Assembly (NCBI GenBank): GCA_035370405.1
Contig: DAOOVT010000002.1
Coordinates: forward strand, 1-59,096
From: UBA5232 sp035370405
GTDB taxonomy: Bacteria > Patescibacteriota > Dojkabacteria > SC72
Direction: 5' to 3'
DNA: 59,096 nucleotides
The first letter of the stretch is position 1. Each line of letters opens with the position of its first letter. The notes beneath the pieces were generated by a model. It saw only the letters and a list, made by a program, of their open reading frames with translations. It was not told the DNA's origin and did no database searches. Of the stretch, positions 43,390 through 52,557 are shown in pieces. Position numbers and translations under genes: made by a program.

Positions 43390-44109
43390 TTACAAATCTG
43401 ATAAATTATTTACATAATATGATAGCTCATTCATATAATTATTTACACCATTCGCCCATGCATGGTCAAGATTCTGTCCACATGGAGGACAATATGTGCT
43501 CTCCATTTCAAATGGATCTAAATTAGTACCGTAACCTTCGGCTATCATTTGTGTAATGTGTGAAATTGCTTGGTCCCAAGAAGGAAATACGCTCCAGCCA
43601 GCATCATTTCCATTTATTCCTCTCCATCCCCATGCATTGTTTGTATTGGTGGGGATTAAATTTCCAAATGCTGATTCAACGCCAGAGATTGAGACAACCA
43701 GTCTCCAGTCAAGTCCATATTTATCCGCTTCTGTAATAAATGTTTTTGCACTTTTAGCCATCGGGGAATGATAGTCCTTTAGAAAGTTGCTCATAGCAAC
43801 AATCCTTGGATCTATAGTGTAAAATTTGCTTCTGGATATTAAAGTTGTATTTTTAGTGTCAGAAGTTAAATTATAGCTACCAGAGTAGGTATATACATCA
43901 TATATTGGTGTTAGAGCATTGATTTCAACAAATGAATAATTACTGTATAGCTGTGAAATATTTTTTATTAAAATAGTTTCAAATTTTGGTGAGAGAAATA
44001 CTGAATATATAGCTAAAATTGAAATAAAGGAAATAACTCTAATAATATTGGATTTGGAAAATTCCAATGGATGTGGAATATGTTGAATATGATTTGTGAA
44101 ATCTGTCAT
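43390..44109 (-). CDS. Lysozyme-fold peptidoglycan hydrolase (lytic transglycosylase/glucosaminidase-like)
   Basis: The 239-aa protein has an N-terminal TM (about 25-42), an extracytoplasmic linker, and a lysozyme-fold catalytic region: FITEADKYGLDWRLVVSISGVESAFG, then NAWGWRG and an Asp/Trp-rich core ending in LSYYVNNLSDL. The Glu in GVESAFG is the expected catalytic acid. It likely cuts the glycan backbone. TGA-TATACT lies 9 nt before the ATG. It is divergent from dnaE and heads the envelope run into YggT. Confidence 0.82.
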   Translation of the reverse strand: MTDFTNHIQHIPHPLEFSKSNIIRVISFISILAIYSVFLSPKFETILIKNISQLYSNYSFVEINALTPIYDVYTYSGSYNLTSDTKNTTLISRSKFYTIDPRIVAMSNFLKDYHSPMAKSAKTFITEADKYGLDWRLVVSISGVESAFGNLIPTNTNNAWGWRGINGNDAGWSVFPSWDQAISHITQMIAEGYGTNLDPFEMESTYCPPCGQNLDHAWANGVNNYMNELSYYVNNLSDL

Positions 44110-44118
44110 AATGTATTC

Positions 44119-44127
44119 AGTATATCA
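44119..44127 (-). promoter_or_regulatory. Extended -10 promoter of the lysozyme-fold gene
   Basis: TGA-TATACT, 9 nt before the ATG at 44109. Confidence 0.5.
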
Positions 44128-44147
44128 AATAGGGGGCAATATTTGCT

Positions 44148-47100
44148 ATGTTTACTCATTTACATTTGCACACAGAGTACTCTCTGTTGGATGCAACAAC
44201 CAGAATACCAGATTTAATAGAGAAGCTTCAAGAAAGTGGAATGTCATCGTGCGCCATAACCGATCATGGAAATATGTACGGAGTGTTTAAATTTCAAGAT
44301 GCGATGAAGAAGGCTGGTCTTAAGCCTATTATCGGATGTGAAGTCTATATCTCTCCTCGTGATATGCATATGAAGGAATATGGGATAGATAACAACTACA
44401 ATCATCTAATTCTTCTTGCAAAGGATTTTGCAGGATACAAAAATTTGATGAAAATAGTCTCTATTGCACATATGGAAGGTTTCTATTATAGACCTAGGAT
44501 AGATTTTGAGACACTTTCAAAATATACGGAAGGGATTATTTGCCTTTCTGCATGTCTAGTTGGACCAATAACTTCAGAGATTTTGTCGAATAATTATGAT
44601 GGAGCTAAAAGGAAGGCAGAGCAATATGCAGACCTTTTTAAGGATAATTTCTATATTGAAATACAAAGGAATGGGATTAAGGAGCAGGATTTTGCAAATG
44701 AAAAATTGATTCAAATTGCCAGAGAGCTAAATTTACCAATTGTTGCTACTTGTGATTCTCACTATTTGAATAGGGAGGATGCAGAGATACAAGAAATACT
44801 GTGGTGTATAAGTGATGGGTATACTATGGATGATCCTAAGAGGAGAAGAATGCCAACGAATGAGTTCTATGTAAAGACTCCCGAGGAGATGAAGAGATTA
44901 TTCGAGGATATTCCAGAAGCGATCGAAAATACAGATAAGATTTCAGATATGATTGAAGAGTACGATATTACATTCGAGAGGGTTGAAGCTCCATATCTCG
45001 ATTTACCAGAAGGAAAAACATCTCAAGAATATTTTAGAGAGTTAGCATATGATGGATTGAAGAGGAAGTACAAGAAAGTAGATAAGGCACTAAAGGATAG
45101 GGTAAATTACGAATTAGATATTATTCATCAGAAGGGCTACGATGATTACTTTTTGATTGTTCGTGATTTCATAAAATTCTGTAGAGACAATGATATTGTT
45201 GTTGGGATAAGGGGATCTGGGTGTGGGTCTGTAGTAGCATATGCTATTGATATAACTGATATAGAGCCAATAGGATGGGAGTTATATTTTGAAAGATTCT
45301 TAAATCCTGAAAGGCCAAGTCCTCCTGATTTTGATATCGATATAGCAGATAAACGACGAGATGAAGTTATTCAGTATACTGTTAATAAGTATGGTAGTGA
45401 GAATGTTAAGCAGATAGGGACATTTAGTAAGTTACAAACAAGGCAAGCAATTCGTGATGTAGCTAGAGTGATAGGTATTGATTTGCAGACAGCTGATAGC
45501 CTTTCCAAGATGGTTGAGATAGTTTTTGGAAAATCAAAAAGTATTGATTATATGATTGAACACAACCCTGAATTTGCTGAGATAATAAATTCATCTGAAG
45601 AGACAAAACATTTGGCTGAAATTGTAAGAAAAGTTTCTGGATTGTGCAGGGGAGTTTCTACCCATGCGTGCGGTATTTTGATTACACCTAAGCCAGTTGT
45701 TGAATATTGCCCAATTCAAAGAGATGCACATGGTCAAGGAATGGGAATGACACAGTATGAAATGTTTGACATTGAGCCACTCGGTTTAATGAAATACGAC
45801 TTTTTGGGTCTGAGGAATCTTAATGTGATAGGTGCTTGTTTAAAGAAAATTAAAAGAGATAGAAATGAGGATGTTGATTTATCTCGCATAGATTATAACG
45901 ACAAGGCGACATATGATAGTATAAAAAGTGGTCATACAATAGGAATTTTTCAAATGGAGAGTGAAGGTATGAAGAGAACCGTTAAGGCAATAAAGCCTGA
46001 TAGTCTCGAAGATATCTGCTATATTCTTGCAGCATATAGGCCTGGTCCTATGCAGTACATTTCCGAATATATTGCTGTAAAAGAGGGAAAACAAAAACCG
46101 GATTATATCTTCAAAAAATTGGAACCTGTGTTGTCTGTTACTAATGGTGTGATTACATATCAAGAGCAGGTAATGAAAATAGCGCAGGTCATAGCAGGGT
46201 ACTCACTAGGAAAAGCTGATAATTTAAGAAGAGCAATGGGTAAAAAGAAGCTGGAAGTGATGGAAGCAGAAAAACCTGCGTTCATAGAAGGAGCTGTTAA
46301 GAATGGGTTTGATAGAAAATTAGTTGAAAAATTGTGGGATAAACTTGTACTTTTTGCAAACTACGGATTTAATAAGGCACATAGTGCGTCATATGCTACA
46401 ACAGCATACAGAACGGCATATTTAAAAACACATTACCCACTTCAGTACATGGCTGCTCTGTTAGAAGGTGATTTAGAGAAATTTGATAGAGTAGTTATAG
46501 ATTTAAAAGAATGTGAGAGATTAGGTATTAAAGTACTTCCTCCTGATATTAATTTTAGTGGCTTTTACTTTCAGACTGAGAATGACAAGGACATTAGGTT
46601 TGGTTTGGGGGGAATAAAGAATCTTGGACATGATATTGTTAAAAGTATAGTAAGTGAAAGGGAAACAAATGGGAAATTTCAGCATTTAGATGACTTTGTT
46701 CATAGGACATTTGATAAGGTTAATAAAAAAGCTGTTGAGTACTTAATAATGTCTGGTACTATGGATTCCTTTGGGGATAGATTTGATCTTCTTCAAACTC
46801 TACCAACTATTTTTGAAAAAGAAAAAAACTATGAGAAAGTAAAAAATGTTGGACAATTTGATTTCTTTTCATTAAGTCAAAACAAGGCAGAAAATATATC
46901 AAAGACACCACTGGTAGAATGCAAGGATGCCGATAGAAATCTAATTCTCCAATGGGAAAGGGAACTACTTGGTATGTATTTTTCAAGCTATCCTTTAGAT
47001 TCTCTTAAGGATTTTTTTGAAAGTAAGGGTGTCATATCAATTTCAGAGGCTCTAGAAAACAAGAAGAATGGAGAAAGTGTAATTCTGGGAGTTATGGTTA

Positions 47101-47540
47101 CTAAAATAAGAAAAATTACGACAAAGAAAGGCGAAATAATGGCTTTCCTAACAATTGAAGATAAAACTGGGAGTACAAATGCTATTATCTTCCCAAGAAT
47201 ATTTTTAGAATTGAAAGAATCACTACGGGAAAACATTCCATTATTAGTATTGGGAAGAATAAATGAGAGGGATGGAGAGAAAAGTATTGTAATACAAAAA
47301 GCGAAATATGTTGATGAAAGAAAGCACTCTTCCAAATTTGATGGGGTTACATTTAAGATAACTACAGAGCATACAGAGAATGAAGTTTCTGCATTGAAGG
47401 AGTTCATTCAAAGATCTAATGGTAATACAGCCGTTAAAATAGTTGTTGATGATGGGATAACTTCTAATGCAGTTATTCTTAACAAAACAATATTTCTAGA
47501 CGAGGAGTGTCAAAAATGGTTAAGAGTATTCAGAAATTGA
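44148..47540 (+). CDS. dnaE: DNA polymerase III subunit alpha
   Basis: The 1130-aa replicative polymerase opens with the PHP domain (FTHLHLHTEYSLLDA), then the palm: GIRGSGCGSVVAYAI and PDFDIDIADKRRDEV, with the metal-binding Asp pair. The region GLMKYDFLGLRNL, RPGPMQYI and YQEQVMKIA is conserved. A helix-hairpin-helix and an OB domain (VILGVMVTKIRKI) follow toward the C-terminus. It is the DnaE1 type. The PHP histidines are intact, so proofreading by PHP is possible. uvrC starts 12 nt downstream. Frame and length are complete. Confidence 0.97.
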   Translation: MFTHLHLHTEYSLLDATTRIPDLIEKLQESGMSSCAITDHGNMYGVFKFQDAMKKAGLKPIIGCEVYISPRDMHMKEYGIDNNYNHLILLAKDFAGYKNLMKIVSIAHMEGFYYRPRIDFETLSKYTEGIICLSACLVGPITSEILSNNYDGAKRKAEQYADLFKDNFYIEIQRNGIKEQDFANEKLIQIARELNLPIVATCDSHYLNREDAEIQEILWCISDGYTMDDPKRRRMPTNEFYVKTPEEMKRLFEDIPEAIENTDKISDMIEEYDITFERVEAPYLDLPEGKTSQEYFRELAYDGLKRKYKKVDKALKDRVNYELDIIHQKGYDDYFLIVRDFIKFCRDNDIVVGIRGSGCGSVVAYAIDITDIEPIGWELYFERFLNPERPSPPDFDIDIADKRRDEVIQYTVNKYGSENVKQIGTFSKLQTRQAIRDVARVIGIDLQTADSLSKMVEIVFGKSKSIDYMIEHNPEFAEIINSSEETKHLAEIVRKVSGLCRGVSTHACGILITPKPVVEYCPIQRDAHGQGMGMTQYEMFDIEPLGLMKYDFLGLRNLNVIGACLKKIKRDRNEDVDLSRIDYNDKATYDSIKSGHTIGIFQMESEGMKRTVKAIKPDSLEDICYILAAYRPGPMQYISEYIAVKEGKQKPDYIFKKLEPVLSVTNGVITYQEQVMKIAQVIAGYSLGKADNLRRAMGKKKLEVMEAEKPAFIEGAVKNGFDRKLVEKLWDKLVLFANYGFNKAHSASYATTAYRTAYLKTHYPLQYMAALLEGDLEKFDRVVIDLKECERLGIKVLPPDINFSGFYFQTENDKDIRFGLGGIKNLGHDIVKSIVSERETNGKFQHLDDFVHRTFDKVNKKAVEYLIMSGTMDSFGDRFDLLQTLPTIFEKEKNYEKVKNVGQFDFFSLSQNKAENISKTPLVECKDADRNLILQWERELLGMYFSSYPLDSLKDFFESKGVISISEALENKKNGESVILGVMVTKIRKITTKKGEIMAFLTIEDKTGSTNAIIFPRIFLELKESLRENIPLLVLGRINERDGEKSIVIQKAKYVDERKHSSKFDGVTFKITTEHTENEVSALKEFIQRSNGNTAVKIVVDDGITSNAVILNKTIFLDEECQKWLRVFRN

Positions 47541-47546
47541 TATAAT
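47538..47546 (+). promoter_or_regulatory. Extended -10 promoter of uvrC
   Basis: TGA-TATAAT spans the dnaE stop region and ends 6 nt before the uvrC ATG, so uvrC can be transcribed alone as a leaderless mRNA. Confidence 0.6.
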
Positions 47547-47552
47547 AGCAAT

Positions 47553-49016
47553 ATGAAAGTGAAGGATATTGACAATCTTCCCATAACTTCGGGGGTATAT
47601 AAGTTCTATGATTCGCATCATCAAATCCTCTATGTAGGAAAGGCGAACTGCTTAAGGAATAGGGTGAAGTCATATTTTAACGAAGAATTGTATGATAGAC
47701 CATTTGTTAAACAGATGATCCCATTGATAGAAGATATTGAAATTGTCAAAACAAATAATGAAATAGAATCATTAGTTCTAGAATCTGCTCTAATTAAAAA
47801 ATACAAACCTAAGTACAACAGTGATTTAAAGGATGGTAAATCATATGCTTGGATATATATCTCTACAAAAGATGATTTTCCGACTGTTAAAATCGTTAGA
47901 AGTATATCCACTAAGGATTTGAAAAGAGGCCGCTTATTTGGTCCATATCCTAACGGTAGAGCTGTTAAAAGAATATTTACTTACCTGCGTAAGCTTTATC
48001 CATTTTGTACATGTTCTGGGAAGGAACATAGGGAGTGCTTCTACTATCATTTGGGGTTGTGTCCTGGACCATATCAGGGACATATTAGTAAGAAGGAATA
48101 CAGAAAAAATATTAATGAAATAATAAAATTCCTAGACGGAAGAAAAAGGGGACACTTAGATGCATTAGAAAAGGAGATGGCAATGTATTCACAGGTCATG
48201 GACTATGAAAATGCAGCTGTAGTTAGAGATAAAATAAATGATTTAAAATATTTGGGTGAAAGGATAGATTTTGAGTATGGGGATACAGAAGAGTCATATT
48301 CTATGAGAAGAAAGGAAGCCCTAATGAGTAATTTTTGTGATTTGAAAATTGAACTTGGATTAAAGAAACTAAAAAGAATTGAATGCTATGATATCTCAAA
48401 TATTTCTGGCCTACAGGCATATGGTTCAATGACTGTTGCTGAGAATGGAGAGATTGTTAATTCACAATACAGGATATTTAGAATTAAAACATTGAATACA
48501 CCAAATGATCCTGAGATGTTAAGGGAGGTTTTAAAAAGAAGATTTGAGAATAATGAAAAATATCCAGCATATCCAGATATAGTTTTAATAGATGGAGGAA
48601 AATCACAATTAAGTGCTGTCTACTCTGAGATTCCTAGTGATATTTTACTTCTTGGTATTTCAAAAGGGAAAAGATTAAAGAAAAAGGGGAAAAAGTTATT
48701 AGATGAGTTCTGGTTGTATGACAGAAAGACAAATGCAATTGAGGAGATAAGCATAAAGAATAAAAGTATACTGATAGAGCTCAGAGATGAAGCACACAGG
48801 TTTGCGATACTTCATCACCGTAAAGCACGAATAAGGGAAAGTAAAAATTCACAATTATTAAATATAGATGGGGTAGGAAGGAAAAGAAGATTAGAACTTT
48901 TGAAGAGGTTTAAAAGTATAGAAAATATGAAAAATGCCTCCTTCGAAGAAATCAATGCTGTTGTAAATAACAGATCTGTTTCAAATAGAATCTTAGAATA
49001 TCTTAGTACTTTATAG
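47553..49016 (+). CDS. uvrC: Excinuclease ABC subunit C
   Basis: The 487-aa protein carries the GIY-YIG nuclease (GVYKFYDSHHQILYVGKANCLRNRVKSYF), a Cys-rich FeS segment (FCTCSGKEHRECFYYHLGLCPGP), a UVR motif, the RNase H-like nuclease (ECYDISNISG, VLIDGGKSQLS, RDEAHRFAILHHRKAR) and a C-terminal HhH (LLNIDGVGRKRRLELLKRF). It is shorter than E. coli UvrC (610 aa) but has all blocks. It makes both incisions in nucleotide excision repair with UvrA/UvrB. It overlaps the convergent gene by 14 nt. Confidence 0.96.
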   Translation: MKVKDIDNLPITSGVYKFYDSHHQILYVGKANCLRNRVKSYFNEELYDRPFVKQMIPLIEDIEIVKTNNEIESLVLESALIKKYKPKYNSDLKDGKSYAWIYISTKDDFPTVKIVRSISTKDLKRGRLFGPYPNGRAVKRIFTYLRKLYPFCTCSGKEHRECFYYHLGLCPGPYQGHISKKEYRKNINEIIKFLDGRKRGHLDALEKEMAMYSQVMDYENAAVVRDKINDLKYLGERIDFEYGDTEESYSMRRKEALMSNFCDLKIELGLKKLKRIECYDISNISGLQAYGSMTVAENGEIVNSQYRIFRIKTLNTPNDPEMLREVLKRRFENNEKYPAYPDIVLIDGGKSQLSAVYSEIPSDILLLGISKGKRLKKKGKKLLDEFWLYDRKTNAIEEISIKNKSILIELRDEAHRFAILHHRKARIRESKNSQLLNIDGVGRKRRLELLKRFKSIENMKNASFEEINAVVNNRSVSNRILEYLSTL

Positions 49017-50118
49017 TGTTCTGAGGTTTCAAATTATCCAGAACAAAATTAAAGAATTCTTCATTCTCATTAGGTGTATCAATGATATAGACAATTCCAT
49101 CATTTGGGTTTATGAGTACATAACATATATGCGATACATTTGTACATGATAGATTAGCTCTTAATCCAATGGAATATTGAGTAGGGGCAAGTATGGTGTT
49201 CTTTATAATGCAATTTTGTGTCTCCGTTGATTGATTTATGTATTGCTGGAGAAATACATCCAATTCTTCCCCCGAATATTTAGCAATAGGGGTAAGAAGT
49301 AAAGTAGTGTTTGTTCCTAATTTTTTGAACTCAACGGATCTGTACTTTTCTAAATCGGTTGAATGATATGTAATTAAATAATCCTTTGGAGTTTCTAATA
49401 TCCAAGGGAAATCTGGAAGCAAGTCCTGTGTATCTTTGTCATTTAGTAGCATATCTCTAGCAATTTCTTCTTCAATTCTGGATTTTAGTCCATTTTGTGC
49501 ATCTATTATTGATATAGTTTCGTACCAAATATCTCTATACTTTGAATATATTCTTAAACCTTTTGTTCCATTTTCCCAATACATTCCACTCTTCATTTCT
49601 TCAGAACCAGTAGGAACAGTTTGTATATATCTCCATCCTGTTTTTGGTAACTCCTCAGCATAAAATGCATATACATCATCTATGCTTTTGTCTTCGAGTA
49701 TCTTGTATGCAGAATTTCCAGAACTTAGAAAATTTGAAACATACGGATCATCTAATTCATTGGAAAACATAAAGGATGAATATGGATATGCAGGGATATT
49801 ATCTAGGCCAATAACATTTTCTCTCTGAGAATTTATCTCCTTGTCTTTTCTGATTGTAGAAACAATTTTAATTAGTAAGAGTAATGACCCTGCAAGAAAA
49901 AATAGTACAACAAAAAATTTAGCTACATACTTAAATTTTGATTTATCATATTTTTTCTTAAATTTCCTTCTCTTGTTTGATTCTTTATTTTTCTTGAAGA
50001 ATACATTCTTCTTAATATTCTTTTTATTTGAAAAAGATGGTTCTTTTACCATTGATATGTTTACGGGTGGACATACTTTCATTTTTTTGTTCTTAGTAGC
50101 TTGCTTAGACAACTTCAT
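49003..50118 (-). CDS. Hypothetical membrane-anchored extracytoplasmic protein
   Basis: A 371-aa protein that I do not recognise. The first 65 residues are very Lys-rich (cytoplasmic), followed by one TM (FVVLFFLAGSLLLLIKIV), then an external region of about 280 aa with segment VYAFYAEELPKTGWRYI. Two Cys residues lie close together near the C-terminus (LRANLSCTNVSHICYVL) and a further Cys at TQNCII; they could form a disulfide. A CATAAT lies 8 nt before the ATG. It is convergent with uvrC and overlaps it by 14 nt. Confidence 0.6.
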   Translation of the reverse strand: MKLSKQATKNKKMKVCPPVNISMVKEPSFSNKKNIKKNVFFKKNKESNKRRKFKKKYDKSKFKYVAKFFVVLFFLAGSLLLLIKIVSTIRKDKEINSQRENVIGLDNIPAYPYSSFMFSNELDDPYVSNFLSSGNSAYKILEDKSIDDVYAFYAEELPKTGWRYIQTVPTGSEEMKSGMYWENGTKGLRIYSKYRDIWYETISIIDAQNGLKSRIEEEIARDMLLNDKDTQDLLPDFPWILETPKDYLITYHSTDLEKYRSVEFKKLGTNTTLLLTPIAKYSGEELDVFLQQYINQSTETQNCIIKNTILAPTQYSIGLRANLSCTNVSHICYVLINPNDGIVYIIDTPNENEEFFNFVLDNLKPQNTIKY

Positions 50119-50181
50119 ATCTAGATATTATGATATGAAAGTGGATAGCTTGTCTACTTGTGTAGTATAATTGCAGAGTCT

Positions 50182-50253
50182 ATGCGGGATTGTCTAATGG
50201 TAGGACGCCGGCCTTTGAAGCCGAGAATCATGGTTCGAATCCATGTCCCGCAA
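50182..50253 (+). tRNA. tRNA-Gln(TTG)
   Basis: Acceptor TGCGGGA/TCCCGCA with a U1-A72 first pair, typical for Gln. Anticodon loop CTTTGAA (TTG), T-loop TTCGAAT. The first pair of the anticodon stem is C-A. Discriminator A, CCA not encoded. TATAAT occurs about 15 nt upstream. Confidence 0.95.
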
Positions 50254-50257
50254 TTTT

Positions 50258-50530
50258 TTAATAATCCGATGCGTTGAATTGTGCAATAGTCATAGATATT
50301 TTATCCATAGCCTGTTTTAGAACTGGTCTATCCGAACCTACTGGTCCAATTTCATCTAGTATATCCTCTAACTCTTCTGAGGATACAAGTATTTGATTTG
50401 AATCCTCTATATTGTCAACTGCTGATTTCAACTTTATTGAAAGTTGAGAATCAACATTTTTAGTAATATCGTAATATTTTAGTAGTTCGAGTAATTCATC
50501 TCTTGAAAGTGTTAATATTCCTCTTTTCAT
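50258..50530 (-). CDS. Small hypothetical protein
   Basis: A 90-aa acidic, probably helical protein (LSRDELLELLKYY and QILVSSEELEDILDEIG) with no TM or Cys. I do not recognise it. It lies 18 nt downstream of uvrB and may be co-transcribed with it, and it faces tRNA-Gln tail-to-tail. Confidence 0.55.
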   Translation of the reverse strand: MKRGILTLSRDELLELLKYYDITKNVDSQLSIKLKSAVDNIEDSNQILVSSEELEDILDEIGPVGSDRPVLKQAMDKISMTIAQFNASDY

Positions 50531-50548
50531 TTTAATGTATTGATTAGT

Positions 50549-52513
50549 TTAAAATAATTCTGATTTTAATTCCTTAATTTCATCACGAAGTTGTGCTGCC
50601 TTTTCAAAATTCAAATTATCTGCAGCAATTAGCATTTTATTTTCTAAATCTTTGATTAGCAGTCTTTTTTGTTTTGCATCCATTTTCTGTATATCCTCAT
50701 CAGTTTTAAGATCTTTCTCCTCTGTTTGTACTAATCTATCTCTTATTTCTTTCTGAATACTTTTTGGAATTATATTATGTTCTTTGTTGTACTCCTCCTG
50801 ATATTTTCTCCTTCTCTCAGTTTCTTCAATGGCATCCTTCATACTTTGTGTAATGCTATCTGCATACATTATGACTCTTCCCTCGACATGCCTTGCTGCT
50901 CTCCCTATGGTTTGAATTAGACTTGTTTTTGATCTAAGGAAACCTTCTTTGTCTGCATCTAATATTATCACTAAGGATACTTCAGGAAGATCTATTCCTT
51001 CTCTTAGTAAATTTATTCCTACTACAACATCGTATTCTCCAAGTCTTAAGTCTCTTAAAATGTCTACTCTCTCTATAGCGTCAATATCGGAATGTATGTA
51101 TTGAACTTTAATTCCTGTATCCTTCAGATATGAGGTTAAATCTTCTGCCATTTTTTTAGTAAGTGTTGTAACAAGTACTCTTTGTTTTTTCTGCACATTT
51201 TTGTAAATTTCAGATATTACATCATCTATCTGTCCTTGTGTTTTTCTGATGTCAATTTTAGGATCTAAAAGGCCTGTTGGTCTTGTTAGTAATTCAACTA
51301 CAGTATTTCCACTATCTTCTATTTCCCATTGGGATGGAGTAGCTGAAAAATATATTGTTGTTCCCTGTTTTTTTCTAAATTCATTAAAGTTTAAAGGCCT
51401 ATTATCTCGTGCTGTAGGAAGTCTAAATCCATATTCTACAAGATTGTCTTTTCTCATTTTGTCACCATTGTACATACCTGCGACTTGTGGAATAGTGATG
51501 TGTGATTCATCAATAAACATCATATAGTCCTTGGGAAAGTAATCTAAAAGAGTGTATGGAGGTTCTCCAGTTTTTCTTCCATCAAAATATATGCTGTAGT
51601 TTTCCATACTTTTGCAGTATCCAACCTCTCTTAGCATTTCAATATCATAATTAGTCTTTTGGGATAATCTATTTGCTTCTAGTTCTTTTCCAATATTTTT
51701 TAGGAATTGGACTCTCTTCTCTAAATCTGTTTGAATTTTTTGTATGGCACTGTCTATTGTTTGTTTTGGGTATACTAAAGAAGTAGCAGGAAATACAAGA
51801 ACTTCTTTCAATTCTTCAATTTTGTGTTTACTTATTGGATCAACTCTAGAAATTTTTTCAATTGTATTTCCAACTAGTTCTATTCTTAACGAAGTGTCAT
51901 CATATGGAGGATAGATTTCAATAATGTCTCCTGATATTCTAAATACACCATTAGTAAAATCATAAGTATCTCTTTCATATCTCATATTTACTAGTCTTAA
52001 CCCTATGTCTGATATCTTGATGTTTTGTCCAGTGGAAAATGATAATGTTTGATTTTCATAGTTTGTTGGTGCTCCAATGTTGTAGATGCATGATACTGAT
52101 GCAACAACTATTGTATCTCTGCGAGTTATTGCTGAATTCATTGCTCCAAATCTTAGGTTTTCAATTTGTTTGTTGACTTCTGATTCTTTCTCAATGTAGA
52201 GGTCTTTTGTAGGAATATATGCTTCTGGTTGATAGTAATCATAATATGATACAAAGTATTTTACAGAATTTTCAGGAAAGAATTCCTTAAACTCTTCATA
52301 GAGCTGAGCGGCTAGGGTTTTGTTGTGCGATAATATGAGGGTTGGTCTATTACATTTTTGTATTATATTTGCCATAACAAAGGTTTTGCCTGATCCTGTA
52401 ACTCCGAGTACCGTCTGTTTTTGTTTTGTTTTCATTCCTTCTACTATCTCATCTATCGCCCTTTGTTGGTCTTCAGATGGAGTGTATGGGGATTGTAGTT
52501 TGAATTGATTCAT
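50549..52513 (-). CDS. uvrB: Excinuclease ABC subunit B
   Basis: The 654-aa SF2 helicase verifies DNA damage and recruits UvrC. It has Walker A GVTGSGKT (37-44), beta-hairpin SYYDYYQPEAYIP, DEAD-like DESHITIPQ, motif V GINLLREGIDLPEVSLVIILDADKEGFLRS, motif VI QTIGRAARHVEG, and the C-terminal UVR helix (LEDKM-type LENKMLIAADNLNFEKAAQLRDEI). Complete. TGC-TAAAAT lies 7 nt before the ATG. It is divergent from mutL (44 bp). Confidence 0.97.
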   Translation of the reverse strand: MNQFKLQSPYTPSEDQQRAIDEIVEGMKTKQKQTVLGVTGSGKTFVMANIIQKCNRPTLILSHNKTLAAQLYEEFKEFFPENSVKYFVSYYDYYQPEAYIPTKDLYIEKESEVNKQIENLRFGAMNSAITRRDTIVVASVSCIYNIGAPTNYENQTLSFSTGQNIKISDIGLRLVNMRYERDTYDFTNGVFRISGDIIEIYPPYDDTSLRIELVGNTIEKISRVDPISKHKIEELKEVLVFPATSLVYPKQTIDSAIQKIQTDLEKRVQFLKNIGKELEANRLSQKTNYDIEMLREVGYCKSMENYSIYFDGRKTGEPPYTLLDYFPKDYMMFIDESHITIPQVAGMYNGDKMRKDNLVEYGFRLPTARDNRPLNFNEFRKKQGTTIYFSATPSQWEIEDSGNTVVELLTRPTGLLDPKIDIRKTQGQIDDVISEIYKNVQKKQRVLVTTLTKKMAEDLTSYLKDTGIKVQYIHSDIDAIERVDILRDLRLGEYDVVVGINLLREGIDLPEVSLVIILDADKEGFLRSKTSLIQTIGRAARHVEGRVIMYADSITQSMKDAIEETERRRKYQEEYNKEHNIIPKSIQKEIRDRLVQTEEKDLKTDEDIQKMDAKQKRLLIKDLENKMLIAADNLNFEKAAQLRDEIKELKSELF

Positions 52514-52520
52514 CTGGTGT

Positions 52521-52529
52521 ATTTTAGCA
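52521..52529 (-). promoter_or_regulatory. Extended -10 promoter of uvrB
   Basis: TGC-TAAAAT ends 7 nt before the uvrB ATG at 52513. Confidence 0.6.
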
Positions 52530-52541
52530 AATATCTGTATG

Positions 52542-52550
52542 TGTTAGAAT
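52542..52550 (+). promoter_or_regulatory. Extended -10 promoter of mutL
   Basis: TGT-TAGAAT ends 7 nt before the mutL ATG at 52558. Confidence 0.6.
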
Positions 52551-52557
52551 ATCGATA

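Noticed and set aside
44131..44136. AGGGGG as ribosome-binding site of dnaE
   Set aside because: It lies 11 nt before the ATG, longer than usual spacing, so support is weak.
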